A DNA stretch of 7,283 bases from Archaeoglobus sp. JdFR-24 (GTDB lineage: Archaea; Halobacteriota; Archaeoglobi; Archaeoglobales; Archaeoglobaceae): positions 1-7,283 of the forward strand of contig MTML01000092.1 of NCBI GenBank assembly GCA_002011215.1, written 5' to 3'. The position numbers were made by a program, and so were the translations under genes. Below, piece by piece: positions 1 to 6,247 of this stretch (position 1 is the stretch's first letter; each line of letters starts with the position of its first letter). Under the pieces are notes generated by a model. The model was not told the origin of the DNA. It made no database searches and was given only the letters and a program-made list of their open reading frames with translations.

Positions 1-674
1 TTAATGCGATAGGAAAAATATTCGAAAGATTGTATAAAATCAACATTGATTATGATGCTGAACTAATCGAAATGAACCCTATAGTTGAAACAGCAGAAGG
101 AGAATTTGTCGCTGCTGATGCCCGAATAATAATGGATGACAACGCATTATTTCGTCATCCCCAATACAAGAAAAGATTTTTCGAAAGCGAAAGTGAGCTA
201 TCTCCACAAGAGATAGAAGCCCTAAAAAATGATCTAGCTTACGTCAAGCTAGAAGGAAACATAGGCGTAATAGGAAACGGTGCAGGACTAGTTATGGCAA
301 CATTAGACACAATACAACTTTATGGCGGGAAACCAGCAAATTTTTTAGATGTAGGAGGAGGAGCATCTGCAGAAAAAATAGCCTTAGCCCTCAAAATAGT
401 TCTTTCTGACCCAAACGTTGAAACTTTATTCATAAACATTCTAGGCGGAATAACCCGTTGTGACGAAGTTGCAAAAGGAATATTGGAAGCAAAAAAGAAA
501 ATGGAAGTAACCAAACCTATGGTGATAAGGCTCGTGGGAACAAACGAGGAAGAAGGTAAAAGAATACTAACAGAAGCAGGAATTCCCGTATTAGACAGCA
601 TGGAAGAAGCAGCAGAAAAAGTTGTCGAAATCTCCCGAAAAGGAGGCTTATCCTTTGGGGATAATAATAGATAA
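1..674 (+). CDS. sucC: Succinyl-CoA ligase (NDP-forming) beta subunit, 5'-truncated by window edge
   Basis: This is the beta subunit of succinyl-CoA synthetase, which with the alpha subunit interconverts succinyl-CoA + NDP + Pi and succinate + CoA + NTP in the cytoplasm. The frame is open to base 3 (first whole codon), so the start lies upstream; the TTG at 30 is internal. The 223 visible residues cover the end of the ATP-grasp domain (motif EMNPIV, then [16 protein letters not shown]) and the CoA-ligase domain, with the family signatures [21 protein letters not shown] and [16 protein letters not shown]. Family members are about 370-390 residues, so roughly 150 N-terminal residues are missing. 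The 3' end overlaps sucD by 20 bases, indicating translational coupling. Whether ATP or GTP is used cannot be told, because the nucleotide-specificity region is mostly outside. Separate beta and alpha genes in this order argue against the fused or alpha-first ADP-forming acetyl-CoA synthetases. Confidence 0.95.
   Translation, partial: NAIGKIFERLYKINIDYDAELIEMNPIVETAEGEFVAADARIIMDDNALFRHPQYKKRFFESESELSPQEIEALKNDLAYVKLEGNIGVIGNGAGLVMATLDTIQLYGGKPANFLDVGGGASAEKIALALKIVLSDPNVETLFINILGGITRCDEVAKGILEAKKKMEVTKPMVIRLVGTNEEEGKRILTEAGIPVLDSMEEAAEKVVEISRKGGLSFGDNNR
641..646 (+). promoter_or_regulatory. Ribosome binding site deciding the sucD TTG start
   Basis: A perfect AGGAGG lies inside the sucC coding end, 8 bases before the TTG at 655. 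It is the strongest Shine-Dalgarno match near this junction and supports the TTG at 655 over the TTG at 622. The seen facts are sequence and spacing; use by ribosomes is inference. Confidence 0.7.
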
Positions 675-1518
675 AAACACCTATGCAATAGTTCAGGGAA
701 TAACTGGAGCTCAAGGAAGTTTTCATACTAAGCTGATGCTGGAATACGGAACAAAAATTGTGGCGGGGGTGACTCCGGGAAAAGGTGGAACAAAAGTTTG
801 CAACCTACCTGTTTACGACACGGTTGAAGAAGCACAGGAAAACCATTCGGTTGATGCCTCTATAATTTTTGTACCTGCCCCCTTTGCGGCAGACGCAGCA
901 CTAGAAGCATTAGAAAACGGTATAAAAATCCTTGTAATAATCACAGAACATATTCCCATAAAAGATTCTATAGAAATAATGGAATATGCAAAGCGCGTTA
1001 ATGCCACAATAATAGGACCTAACACACCCGGTATCATAACTCCTGGAAAAAGCAAACTTGGAATAATGCCCGCTCACATTTTCAAACCAGGCAATATTGG
1101 CATGGTCTCAAGAAGTGGAACTCTGACATATGAAATAGCGTCAAGCCTAACAAGAAAAAATCTAGGGCAATCTACATGTTTAGGTTTAGGCGGAGACCCA
1201 ATTACAGGATTAAACTTTATTGACACACTTAAAATGTTTGAAAATGATTCTCAAACAAGAGCAATAGTTTTAATAGGGGAGATAGGTGGTAACCTAGAAG
1301 AATTAACAGCAGAATATATTGCTAGGGAGAGATATCCTAAACCAATTGTAGCTTTTATAGCTGGACGTTCGGCACCGTCTGGAAAACGCATGGGACATGC
1401 AGGGGCAATTGTAATGGGTAAAGCTGGTACAGCCGAAAGCAAGATTAAGGCCTTAAAAGAAGCAGGTGTTAAGGTAGCAGAAAAGCCAAGTGACGTAGAG
1501 AAACTTCTACGTATCTAA
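655..1518 (+). CDS. sucD: Succinyl-CoA ligase (NDP-forming) alpha subunit
   Basis: This is the catalytic alpha subunit partner of the preceding sucC; it binds CoA and carries the phosphohistidine. I chose the TTG at 655: it has an AGGAGG at 641-646 with 8-base spacing, and it gives a 287-residue protein starting [18 protein letters not shown], which matches the length and N-terminus usual for SucD. An earlier TTG at 622 would add 11 residues and has no such ribosome site. Visible motifs are the CoA-binding start [12 protein letters not shown] (15-26), [10 protein letters not shown] (121-130), [10 protein letters not shown] (152-161), GLGGDPITG (177-185) and the active-site segment [10 protein letters not shown] (243-252), whose His248 is the expected phosphorylated histidine. 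All key segments are intact. The 20-base overlap with sucC makes a beta-alpha operon. Confidence 0.96.
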   Translation: MGIIIDKNTYAIVQGITGAQGSFHTKLMLEYGTKIVAGVTPGKGGTKVCNLPVYDTVEEAQENHSVDASIIFVPAPFAADAALEALENGIKILVIITEHIPIKDSIEIMEYAKRVNATIIGPNTPGIITPGKSKLGIMPAHIFKPGNIGMVSRSGTLTYEIASSLTRKNLGQSTCLGLGGDPITGLNFIDTLKMFENDSQTRAIVLIGEIGGNLEELTAEYIARERYPKPIVAFIAGRSAPSGKRMGHAGAIVMGKAGTAESKIKALKEAGVKVAEKPSDVEKLLRI

Positions 1519-1532
1519 AGATTAATGGCAAA

Positions 1533-1542
1533 AAGTATATTT
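1533..1542 (+). promoter_or_regulatory. Possible TATA box for rpl40e
   Basis: The AT-rich AAGTATATTT, preceded by a purine-rich stretch, sits in the 70-base gap after sucD. A start of transcription about 25 bases downstream (near 1563) would leave a short leader carrying the AGAGGT ribosome site at 1576-1581. Rpl40e could equally be read through from sucCD. A second AT-rich run, CTATAAAATAG at 1567-1577, is too close to the ATG unless the mRNA is leaderless. Confidence 0.35.
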
Positions 1543-1588
1543 GTTGGCATAGCATCTGATTGTCAGCTATAAAATAGAGGTTAATTAA

Positions 1589-1750
1589 ATGCCCATCATG
1601 GATCCCATTAAGAAATCATTAGCTCAAAAACATAGGCTTTACATGAAGATTTGCAGGGAATGCGGTGTAAGAAACGCTCCAACAGCAGTCAAATGTAGAA
1701 AATGTAGAAGTAAAAATTTGCGTTGGAAGAAAAGAGAAGTTGTAAAGTAA
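1589..1750 (+). CDS. rpl40e: Large ribosomal subunit protein L40e (eL40)
   Basis: This is a 53-residue zinc-binding protein of the large ribosomal subunit. In eukaryotes the equivalent is made as a ubiquitin fusion; archaea encode it free, as here. The translation begins MPIMDPIKKSLAQKH and then shows two CxxC pairs, C22-x2-C25 and C36-x2-C39, in the contexts ICRECG and KCRKCRSKNLRWKKRE. That is the L40e zinc ribbon followed by the basic C-terminus, and the length is typical for archaeal L40e. The ATG at 1589 has AGAGGT at 1576-1581 (7-base spacing), and the MPI-DP start matches the family, so I prefer it to the ATG at 1598. It lies 70 bases downstream of sucD on the same strand and is followed by a palindromic T-rich terminator. 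Being so short, it is easily missed by gene callers. Confidence 0.93.
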   Translation: MPIMDPIKKSLAQKHRLYMKICRECGVRNAPTAVKCRKCRSKNLRWKKREVVK

Positions 1751-1798
1751 ATTTTGAATATTTATAGTTTCAACTGTACTTGTATGAATACATTTATT

Positions 1799-1815
1799 CC
1801 TTTTTTATAAAAAGG
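1799..1815. terminator. Palindromic bidirectional terminator between rpl40e and the DUF116 gene
   Basis: CCTTTTTTATAAAAAGG forms a 7-base stem (2 G-C and 5 A-T pairs) around a 3-base loop, and carries T6 on the + strand and T5 on the - strand. It lies between the stop codons of two convergent genes, so it can end transcripts from both sides. Oligo-T tracts are the known archaeal termination signal; the hairpin contribution is inference. Confidence 0.55.
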
Positions 1816-1829
1816 GCTATACCATTAGA

Positions 1830-2444
1830 TTAGAGGATATTGTATAACGTTTCGATGTTGAAAAACGTGTTTGCACACCCGTTCTTTATGAGAGGAATAG
1901 CTTGACCCGCTACATTCATCTCCTTCGTCAATTCACCAGCCATTTTTATCTCTTCTCCACAAGCAATTCCAACAACACCTTCATAATTGTTAGCTCTGAG
2001 AATCTGAGGAACGCACGAACCACCAGGTAAAATATATACGTCATACTTCTTCTTCTCAGCAATAGAAACTGCCTTATTAATTAAACAATCTGGTGAACAA
2101 TGAGCACATGTATACGACGGAATATCTGGATTAAATAATGCCTTACAACGGCTATCCATATACTTTCTTGAACAATGTGGCAAAAAAAGTGCTCTCTTTT
2201 TTGTTTGAAGAAATTTTTGTCTTTCTAAAAGGTTTCTAGCTTGTATTTCTAAAATGTCTTGGATAATAAGCACAGCATCAGAAAGGTTAAGACCTGTAGC
2301 CTCGTCAATTCTAAACTTTTTTATAATTTCTTGAGCTGTTCTCCCCATTTTTTTATGAATACTTATTTTATATCCTGCTCTAGTAATCTCTGTAAAGAAA
2401 AAACGCGAAATTCTCGAAAGGTCAAACGTAAACTTGTATGGCAT
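1830..2444 (-). CDS. DUF116 domain protein, cysteine-rich (function unknown)
   Basis: The protein has 204 residues and no signal peptide or membrane segment. The C-terminal part (about 85-200) has the pattern I associate with DUF116: ALFLPHCSR (85-93), Cys100, C113-x2-C116-x3-C120, the YILPGGSCV segment (137-145), GVVGIACGEE (157-166) and IPLIKNGCANT (183-193). Eight cysteines (91, 100, 113, 116, 120, 144, 162, 190) are spread over conserved-looking motifs, which suggests metal or Fe-S binding; this is inference. The N-terminal 80 residues are mostly helical. The ATG at 2444 is preceded by AAGGT directly against the codon, too close for a normal ribosome site, while a TATA-like box about 25-34 bases upstream fits a leaderless or very short-leader mRNA. 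It is a single gene, divergent from the 2540 gene and convergent with rpl40e. The family is found in archaea and anaerobic bacteria and has no settled function known to me. Confidence 0.85.
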   Translation of the reverse strand: MPYKFTFDLSRISRFFFTEITRAGYKISIHKKMGRTAQEIIKKFRIDEATGLNLSDAVLIIQDILEIQARNLLERQKFLQTKKRALFLPHCSRKYMDSRCKALFNPDIPSYTCAHCSPDCLINKAVSIAEKKKYDVYILPGGSCVPQILRANNYEGVVGIACGEEIKMAGELTKEMNVAGQAIPLIKNGCANTFFNIETLYNIL

Positions 2445-2468
2445 ACCTTACAATGTAATCATACAAAC

Positions 2469-2478
2469 CTTTAAAATT
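2469..2478 (-). promoter_or_regulatory. Possible TATA box for the DUF116 gene
   Basis: On the - strand, AATTTTAAAG lies about 25-34 bases before the ATG at 2444. That spacing would put transcription start within a few bases of the start codon, as in leaderless archaeal genes. This is position-based inference only. Confidence 0.35.
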
Positions 2479-2487
2479 AACTATAAC

Positions 2488-2496
2488 ACTTATATT
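2488..2496 (+). promoter_or_regulatory. Possible TATA box for the 2540 gene
   Basis: ACTTATATT in the 95-base divergent gap would place transcription start near 2518, giving a leader of about 22 bases that contains the GGGAG at 2525-2529. AT-richness of the surroundings limits confidence. Confidence 0.35.
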
Positions 2497-2539
2497 GAAT
2501 CTCATCTAAAATGACTTGCTCGAAGGGAGACGTCTAAAC

Positions 2540-2944
2540 ATGGGCTTACTTGAAAAGTTAGGATTAAGAAAAAAAGAGGATGAACAAATAAGCGCTAAAC
2601 GAGAAGAGGTTATAAGTGAACTTGAAGAACTGTGTAGAAATGACAAAGGAGTTTATGAAGCATTGTTTGATACAATGTTTCTTGATCCGAGAAAAACAGG
2701 CGTTTCTATGGAAGAAGCGGCAGACAAGGCTAAAACCTTTGAGAAAAATAAGGATTTGTTGAATGCTAGAGTGTGGTATGAAATTGCAGGTGCAATGGCA
2801 ATTTATGAAGGAAACGTCAAAAAAGTAAAAGAATACTTCGGCAAATGTGAAAAACTTTCTTCCAATAAGAAGTATAAAATTCTAGAAAATCCTGAAAAAG
2901 CTGTGGCTAAAGCACAAGAATTTTATAAAAAATACTTGGCTTAA
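2540..2944 (+). CDS. Small helical hypothetical protein, TPR-like
   Basis: I do not recognise a named family. The 134-residue product starts MGLLEKLGLRKKEDEQ and is highly charged (Lys/Glu-rich) and almost wholly helical by composition, with no signal peptide, membrane segment or cysteine pairs. Residues about 55-133 look like helix-turn-helix pairs in the TPR manner: a helix with Ala/Tyr (NARVWYEIAGAMAIYEGN), a short turn, then KVKEYFGKCEKL and a last helix AVAKAQEFYKKYLA. This suggests a protein-protein interaction role, as inference. The ATG at 2540 is preferred because it follows GGGAG at 2525-2529 and starts a protein-like sequence. A TTG at 2516 would add eight residues (MLEGRRLN) and overlap the ribosome site. 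It is a single gene between two - strand genes. Confidence 0.75.
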   Translation: MGLLEKLGLRKKEDEQISAKREEVISELEELCRNDKGVYEALFDTMFLDPRKTGVSMEEAADKAKTFEKNKDLLNARVWYEIAGAMAIYEGNVKKVKEYFGKCEKLSSNKKYKILENPEKAVAKAQEFYKKYLA

Positions 2945-2973
2945 AACTTTCTTGTAATAGAGAAGAGTGAAAA

Positions 2974-2984
2974 TTTTATTTTTC
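2974..2984 (+). terminator. T-rich end signal for the 2540 gene
   Basis: TTTTATTTTTC lies 30 bases after the TAA of the 2540 gene and overlaps the last codons of the convergent zinc-ribbon gene. An oligo-T tract without a stem is adequate for archaeal RNA polymerase termination, so this is a plausible 3' end. Confidence 0.4.
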
Positions 2985-3407
2985 TAAGTCCTCTGTGTAT
3001 CCTAAAAGCTCTCTCAATGATTTCACTTCTTCCCTTAACATGCTTACTTCGCTTTCAAGAGCAACCACTTTTGACTCTGCAACTTTTCTTAATTTTTCTA
3101 TTTCCATCATCAAATTTGCTCGTTCCGTCTCCAAAGTTTTTATTTTTTCCCGAAGATTTTTTAATGTCTGCATAAGCTCTCCCCTTATATCTTTAATCTT
3201 TTCCACCATGTTTTTAATACTTACCCTTTCTTTTGGCGTTATGTCAGATTCTAAAGTCGTTCTAAATCTTGCATTGCAGTTTTGACATTTAAATATACCC
3301 AGTATAATTTTAGGTTTTTCACCATTTTTACTATACTTCCGAGAAGAAAAATACCACGTTTTGATAGGATATTCTACGTTACTTCCGCATTTTGGACATT
3401 TAACCAA
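2976..3407 (-). CDS. Zinc-ribbon / coiled-coil protein, hypothetical
   Basis: This 143-residue protein has two parts. The N-terminus is a zinc ribbon with C4-x2-C7 (VKCPKCGSNVEYPI) and C41-x2-C44 (GIFKCQNCNARFR), separated by a basic Lys/Arg/Ser/Tyr-rich stretch. From about residue 60 to 137 it is a long heptad-type coiled coil (for example LRKVAESKVVALESEVSML), followed by a short acidic tail. I do not recognise a named function. The architecture fits a dimeric nucleic-acid- or chromatin-binding or regulatory protein, which is inference. The start is TTG at 3407: a GGTG at 3414-3417 sits 7 bases away and the product begins MVKCPKCG, a usual zinc-ribbon start. An adjacent TTG at 3410 adds one residue and a stop lies directly upstream, so no longer form is possible. 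It is downstream of, but separated by 196 bases from, the gar1-tfb operon. Confidence 0.75.
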   Translation of the reverse strand: MVKCPKCGSNVEYPIKTWYFSSRKYSKNGEKPKIILGIFKCQNCNARFRTTLESDITPKERVSIKNMVEKIKDIRGELMQTLKNLREKIKTLETERANLMMEIEKLRKVAESKVVALESEVSMLREEVKSLRELLGYTEDLEK

Positions 3408-3440
3408 CAACTAACACCATCTATTATTTAATTTCACATG

Positions 3441-3450
3441 GTTTAAAATC
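3441..3450 (-). promoter_or_regulatory. Possible TATA box for the zinc-ribbon gene
   Basis: On the - strand, GATTTTAAAC would put transcription start near 3420, giving a leader of about 10-13 bases that still contains the GGTG ribosome site. The gap is AT-rich throughout, and another candidate (ATTAAATAAT around 3423-3433) exists closer to the start. Confidence 0.3.
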
Positions 3451-3583
3451 TATTTTGTAAAAAATAGTGAGATGTCCTCTTGTTTAGTACAATTTACATA
3501 AATAAAGAAGGTATGCTGCTTGCCTTATTTGTGCTAATGAGATTCCAACTAAAATTGAAATGCAAAATCTTAAGATATACGTG

Positions 3584-3600
3584 GTGAAAATAAAAAAAGA
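3584..3600 (-). terminator. Oligo-T terminator of the gar1-tfb operon
   Basis: Directly after the TFB stop codon, the - strand reads TTCTTTTTTTATTTTC with an uninterrupted T7 (3598-3592). There is no obvious stem. Its place 7 bases past the last gene of the operon and the length of the T tract make it a good archaeal termination signal. Confidence 0.55.
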
Positions 3601-3606
3601 AGGAAG

Positions 3607-4581
3607 CTAGAGGCTTATATGGAACATCAACCTTTCAACTAATTCTTTATAACGATTTCTTATTGTGACTTCTGTTACCTGGGCTATTTCAGCTATTTCT
3701 CTCTGTGTCTTCCTTTCGCCAGTAAGGACAGAAGCTATGTAGCTTGCAGCGGCAGCGATGCCTGTAGGACCGCGTCCTGAAGTAAGTTTAAGTTCTTTTG
3801 CTGCAGCCAAAATTTTGTGAGCTATTTCTTCGACTTTTCCTTGCATTGTCAGTTGGTTTGAAAACTTAGTTATGTATTGGCTTGGTTTAAGTGGTGGAAT
3901 AGAATAGTCCAGCTCTCTTATTAAAAAGCGATAGCTTCGACCTACTTCTTTTTTATTAACGCTTGATGCTTGGGCTATCTCCTCTAATGTTCTTGCTAGT
4001 CCACATTGCCTACAAGCTAGGTAGATCGCTGCTGCAGTTACCCCTTGAATAGATCTTCCTCGTATTAGTCTTTCTTTTACTGCTTTTCGATATATGACTG
4101 ACGCTGTTTCAAGTATGTTCTTAGGAAGGTTCAGATTGTTGGCGATTTTTGTTATTTCGGATAATGCGTAAGCAAGATTACGTTCTGTGGCGTCTGAAAC
4201 TCTTATACGTCGTTGCCATTTTCTTAGACGATATACCTGAGCTTTCTGTCCAGGTGATAGACTTTTTCCATATACGTCTTTATCATGCCAGTCAATCATC
4301 GTAGATAAACCTTTATCGTGAATAGCGTATGTCAAAGGGGCCCCAACTCTGGTACGTTTTGTTCGTTGTTCTTCGTCAAAAGCTCTCCACTCTGGTCCTC
4401 TATCTGCTATTTTTTGTGCTACTATTAATCCGCAATTCATACAAACTATTTCTGCCGTTTCATAATCACGCATAAGCCTTGTGCTACCACACTCAGGGCA
4501 GCTTTGAACTTTTACAGTTTCTTCTTGAGAAATCGCTAAAGGTGGATCGACATACTCTTGTTCTTTTTCATCCTCCACCAT
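3607..4581 (-). CDS. tfb: Transcription initiation factor B (TFB, TFIIB homologue)
   Basis: TFB is the archaeal general factor that binds the TBP-TATA complex, contacts the BRE element and recruits RNA polymerase. The 324 residues show every expected part: an N-terminal zinc ribbon with C28-x2-C31 and C47-x2-C50 ([20 protein letters not shown]), a B-reader/linker region about 60-110 ([21 protein letters not shown]), and two cyclin folds at about 120-215 and 225-318. The second repeat ends in the helix-turn-helix [20 protein letters not shown] (294-313) that reads the BRE. Signatures [17 protein letters not shown] and [17 protein letters not shown] are nearly universal. Length is normal and nothing is missing. 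The ATG at 4581 directly follows the gar1 stop, and GGAGAAAGGAG within the gar1 end gives an AGGAG at 4591-4595 with 9-base spacing. It is therefore co-transcribed and probably translationally coupled with gar1. Confidence 0.97.
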   Translation of the reverse strand: MVEDEKEQEYVDPPLAISQEETVKVQSCPECGSTRLMRDYETAEIVCMNCGLIVAQKIADRGPEWRAFDEEQRTKRTRVGAPLTYAIHDKGLSTMIDWHDKDVYGKSLSPGQKAQVYRLRKWQRRIRVSDATERNLAYALSEITKIANNLNLPKNILETASVIYRKAVKERLIRGRSIQGVTAAAIYLACRQCGLARTLEEIAQASSVNKKEVGRSYRFLIRELDYSIPPLKPSQYITKFSNQLTMQGKVEEIAHKILAAAKELKLTSGRGPTGIAAAASYIASVLTGERKTQREIAEIAQVTEVTIRNRYKELVERLMFHISL

Positions 4582-4830
4582 TTATTTCTTCTCCTTTCTC
4601 CTTTTAGAGGGGATTATGTAGAGTTGCTTGTTTGTTAACTTTCTAGGTTCTTTAATAGACGGTTTTACTGCTACATACGGCGAAGATGTAGGACCGATTA
4701 TGTCAAAAACTTCCCCTATAATTGTCAAATTATCGTCAACAACTGTTTGGCCGATTTTCGGGATATTTTCACTTTTTACTATTACATTCATACTGGGAGA
4801 TATATGGAGGACTCGGCCTAGTCTCTGCAA
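4582..4830 (-). CDS. gar1: Gar1, H/ACA ribonucleoprotein subunit
   Basis: Gar1 is the small beta-barrel subunit of the H/ACA RNP. It binds the pseudouridine synthase Cbf5 and promotes guide-RNA-directed pseudouridylation and rRNA maturation. The 82-residue product shows the Gar1 core: RLGRVLHISPSMNVIVKSE, then IGQTVVDDNLTIIGEVFDII, then the hallmark GPTSSPYVAVKP and a basic tail ending KRRKEKK. The length suits the archaeal form, which lacks the Gly/Arg-rich arms of eukaryotic Gar1. The start is a TTG at 4830, the only start codon after the preceding in-frame stop. A GAGGGG lies 11 bases upstream (4842-4847), slightly far but usable. It is the first gene of an operon with tfb, a neighbourhood seen widely in archaea, and has its own TATA box upstream. 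Confidence 0.94.
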   Translation of the reverse strand: MQRLGRVLHISPSMNVIVKSENIPKIGQTVVDDNLTIIGEVFDIIGPTSSPYVAVKPSIKEPRKLTNKQLYIIPSKRRKEKK

Positions 4831-4878
4831 ATTTTTAATTTCCCCTCACGTAAAAACAAGTTTTCAAGGGCAGCATGT

Positions 4879-4886
4879 TATTTAAA
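4879..4886 (-). promoter_or_regulatory. TATA box of the gar1-tfb operon
   Basis: On the - strand, TTTAAATA is preceded by the purine-rich GTAGAAAAA, a reasonable BRE. Transcription would start near 4857, leaving a leader of about 26 bases that contains the GAGGGG ribosome site. The same octamer occurs upstream of the membrane regulator gene (6053-6060). Confidence 0.5.
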
Positions 4887-4905
4887 TTTTTCTACCTTTA
4901 AATTC

Positions 4906-5002
4906 AAAAAATGGCTTTTTTCGGCTAATTGTGGCTAAAATCAGCATAAAATTTCAGTTTTATTCGAACAAGAAGCTCCTTTATAAAAATTTAGCCAAAA
5001 AA
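4906..5002 (-). terminator. T-tracts and GGCTAA inverted repeats downstream of the membrane regulator gene
   Basis: After the stop of the 5038-6021 gene, the - strand has a T6 at 5002-4997 and another T6 at 4911-4906. The latter is part of A6-TGGC-T6 (4906-4921), which can form a 6-base stem. TTTTTTCGGCTAA at 4916-4928 is matched in inverse by TTAGCCAAAAAA at 4991-5002 with one extra base, and a further GGCTAAA copy is at 4933-4939. The T-tracts are probable transcript ends; the role of the larger inverted repeat is unknown. Confidence 0.4.
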
Positions 5003-5037
5003 TTTTTAAATTTACGTGTGAAATTTCTAAAACTAAA

Positions 5038-6021
5038 TTATGTTTCTTTGCCATTTTCTTTTTTCAATAGTATCACAATTTTTTCTCTTCCTTTTTTCTG
5101 CCGTCTTATTAGCCCCTTCCTTTCCATATCCGAAAGAGTTTCACTCACTTTAGATTTTGATAATCCAAGTTTTTCTGCCAGTATGGATTGACGTGAATAT
5201 CCTCCGCTTTCTTGAAGGATTTTTACTATTTTATCCACATTACTTTCAATTTCAAAGGTTGCTGATGGAACGTGCTTAAAATTTTCTTTTCCTTTATTAG
5301 AGATTCTGAACCTATAAAAAACAACCAATATACTTGCACCAAGCACTAACAAACCGATTAAAAGACTATAGGTTTGTAAATTAGAGAAAAAACTGTTAGT
5401 TTCCCTAACCATCTTAATAGCCGGTGTTTTAACTGCAAATTTTTTAGGCCCAATCCATATGAGCAACCTATCATTTTCTACGATATCATCAGGATCAGGA
5501 TTAACCTCTACTATCTTATAACCTTTAGGATAGAAAATGTCTAGCTCGTCTTTTTCTAGAAGAACTAAACCTATTTCGAATACGTCGCCAATGTGAATTT
5601 CGCCATCGTTAATAGAAGCAAAACCCATCCAGAAAAATTCGTATTCCACGATACCACGGAACCCTGTTATTGTTTGAAGCATATAAGCAGAAACATTAAA
5701 ATTTCTTGCGTCCATAATCCTATTAGTAATGCTGCTTGCTCTATTCACCATAAAACGCGTTTCGTTGGAAAACCTCTCCAAGAGCCCTTCTCGTGTATTC
5801 TCAAAAACCGAAAGATACTGTTCAAATACGGACACATCATCTTCTGTCGCTAAGATAAATGTTCGTCTAAAAATGCATATTGCTGAACCGTTACTATAAA
5901 CTTTAATAGAGAACAGTCTTAATTCTTCAAGTTCAAATTCCCCTGAGACTATTGGAATTTTAAAAATAAAAAGGAGATCACATGTTAACAGAAGCAGTGC
6001 TAATGCCGCTTTGATTTTCAT
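5038..6021 (-). CDS. Membrane-anchored winged-helix regulator with extracytoplasmic sensor-like domain
   Basis: The protein has 327 residues. Residues 1-26 are a signal peptide (MKIK then a hydrophobic run, ending IVSG). Residues about 27-215 are extracytoplasmic. One transmembrane helix lies at about 218-238 (YSLLIGLLVLGASILVVFY), followed by positive charges. A cytoplasmic winged helix occupies about 260-322, with its helix-turn-helix in SRQSILAEKLGLSKSKVSET and a wing in RRQKKGREKIVI. The outer domain includes an IGDVFEIGLVLL stretch and FYPKGYKIVEVNPDPDD. These resemble, from memory, the outer domain (DUF7345) paired with a winged helix (DUF7343) in haloarchaeal membrane regulators; this was not tested by a search. 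A DNA-binding role at the membrane inner face is inference. The ATG at 6021 is the only good start, with AGAGG ending one base before it, so the mRNA is probably near-leaderless. The gene is divergent from the dockerin gene, making that gene and its neighbour candidate targets. Confidence 0.8.
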   Translation of the reverse strand: MKIKAALALLLLTCDLLFIFKIPIVSGEFELEELRLFSIKVYSNGSAICIFRRTFILATEDDVSVFEQYLSVFENTREGLLERFSNETRFMVNRASSITNRIMDARNFNVSAYMLQTITGFRGIVEYEFFWMGFASINDGEIHIGDVFEIGLVLLEKDELDIFYPKGYKIVEVNPDPDDIVENDRLLIWIGPKKFAVKTPAIKMVRETNSFFSNLQTYSLLIGLLVLGASILVVFYRFRISNKGKENFKHVPSATFEIESNVDKIVKILQESGGYSRQSILAEKLGLSKSKVSETLSDMERKGLIRRQKKGREKIVILLKKENGKET

Positions 6022-6052
6022 TCCTCTTCCATTTGAATAATAAAACAGTTTC

Positions 6053-6060
6053 TATTTAAA
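6053..6060 (-). promoter_or_regulatory. TATA box of the membrane regulator gene
   Basis: On the - strand, TTTAAATA is about 32-39 bases before the ATG at 6021, so transcription would begin near 6030 with a leader under 10 bases. The octamer is identical to the one proposed for gar1, which supports its being a real promoter element. Confidence 0.5.
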
Positions 6061-6168
6061 CACATTGAAAACAGAATCTATATTAGAGAAACATGAAAAA
6101 AGTTAGGAAAAACATTTTCATATAACCTAATATCTAGAAAACGACATTCTACAATTTATCAACTAAAA

Positions 6169-6247
6169 AGAACTATTTTGAAAGTTCTAAAACAAATACG
6201 AACGGTTACAAACACTGTTTCCGAAAAACAAGCTCAGAAAAGCTTTT
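6169..6247 (+). promoter_or_regulatory. Cluster of small palindromes in the divergent promoter region
   Basis: Three inverted repeats lie upstream of the dockerin gene: AGAACT-N8-AGTTCT (6169-6188), AAACACTGTTT (6210-6220) and AAAAGCTTTT (6238-6247). The last overlaps the proposed TATA box. Palindromes of this size are typical sites for dimeric winged-helix proteins, and the neighbouring gene encodes one. AT-rich DNA produces such repeats by chance, so this is a weak operator call. Confidence 0.25.

Noticed and set aside
622..654. An 11-residue N-terminal extension of SucD from the TTG at 622
   Set aside because: The AGGAGG at 641-646 lies inside it and points to the TTG at 655, which gives the usual SucD N-terminus and length.
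2259..2474. A 71-codon + strand frame over the DUF116 gene start
   Set aside because: It is antisense to a better-supported gene and has no domain, ribosome site or convincing start.
3506..3610. A + strand reading frame in the gap between the zinc-ribbon and TFB genes containing a CLIC pair and a protein-like tail ([10 protein letters not shown])
   Set aside because: An in-frame stop lies at 3503-3505 and there is no ATG, GTG or TTG before the cysteines; it is too short to support as a gene or a decayed zinc-finger gene.
4931..5191. An 86-codon + strand frame over the end of the membrane regulator gene
   Set aside because: It is antisense to the winged-helix coding region, its composition is dominated by Phe/Leu/Ser from A-rich antisense codons, and no ribosome site is seen.
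6099..6133. TTAGG/CCTAA inverted arms in the divergent region, considered as an operator
   Set aside because: Only five bases pair across a long AT-rich spacer, which is expected by chance.
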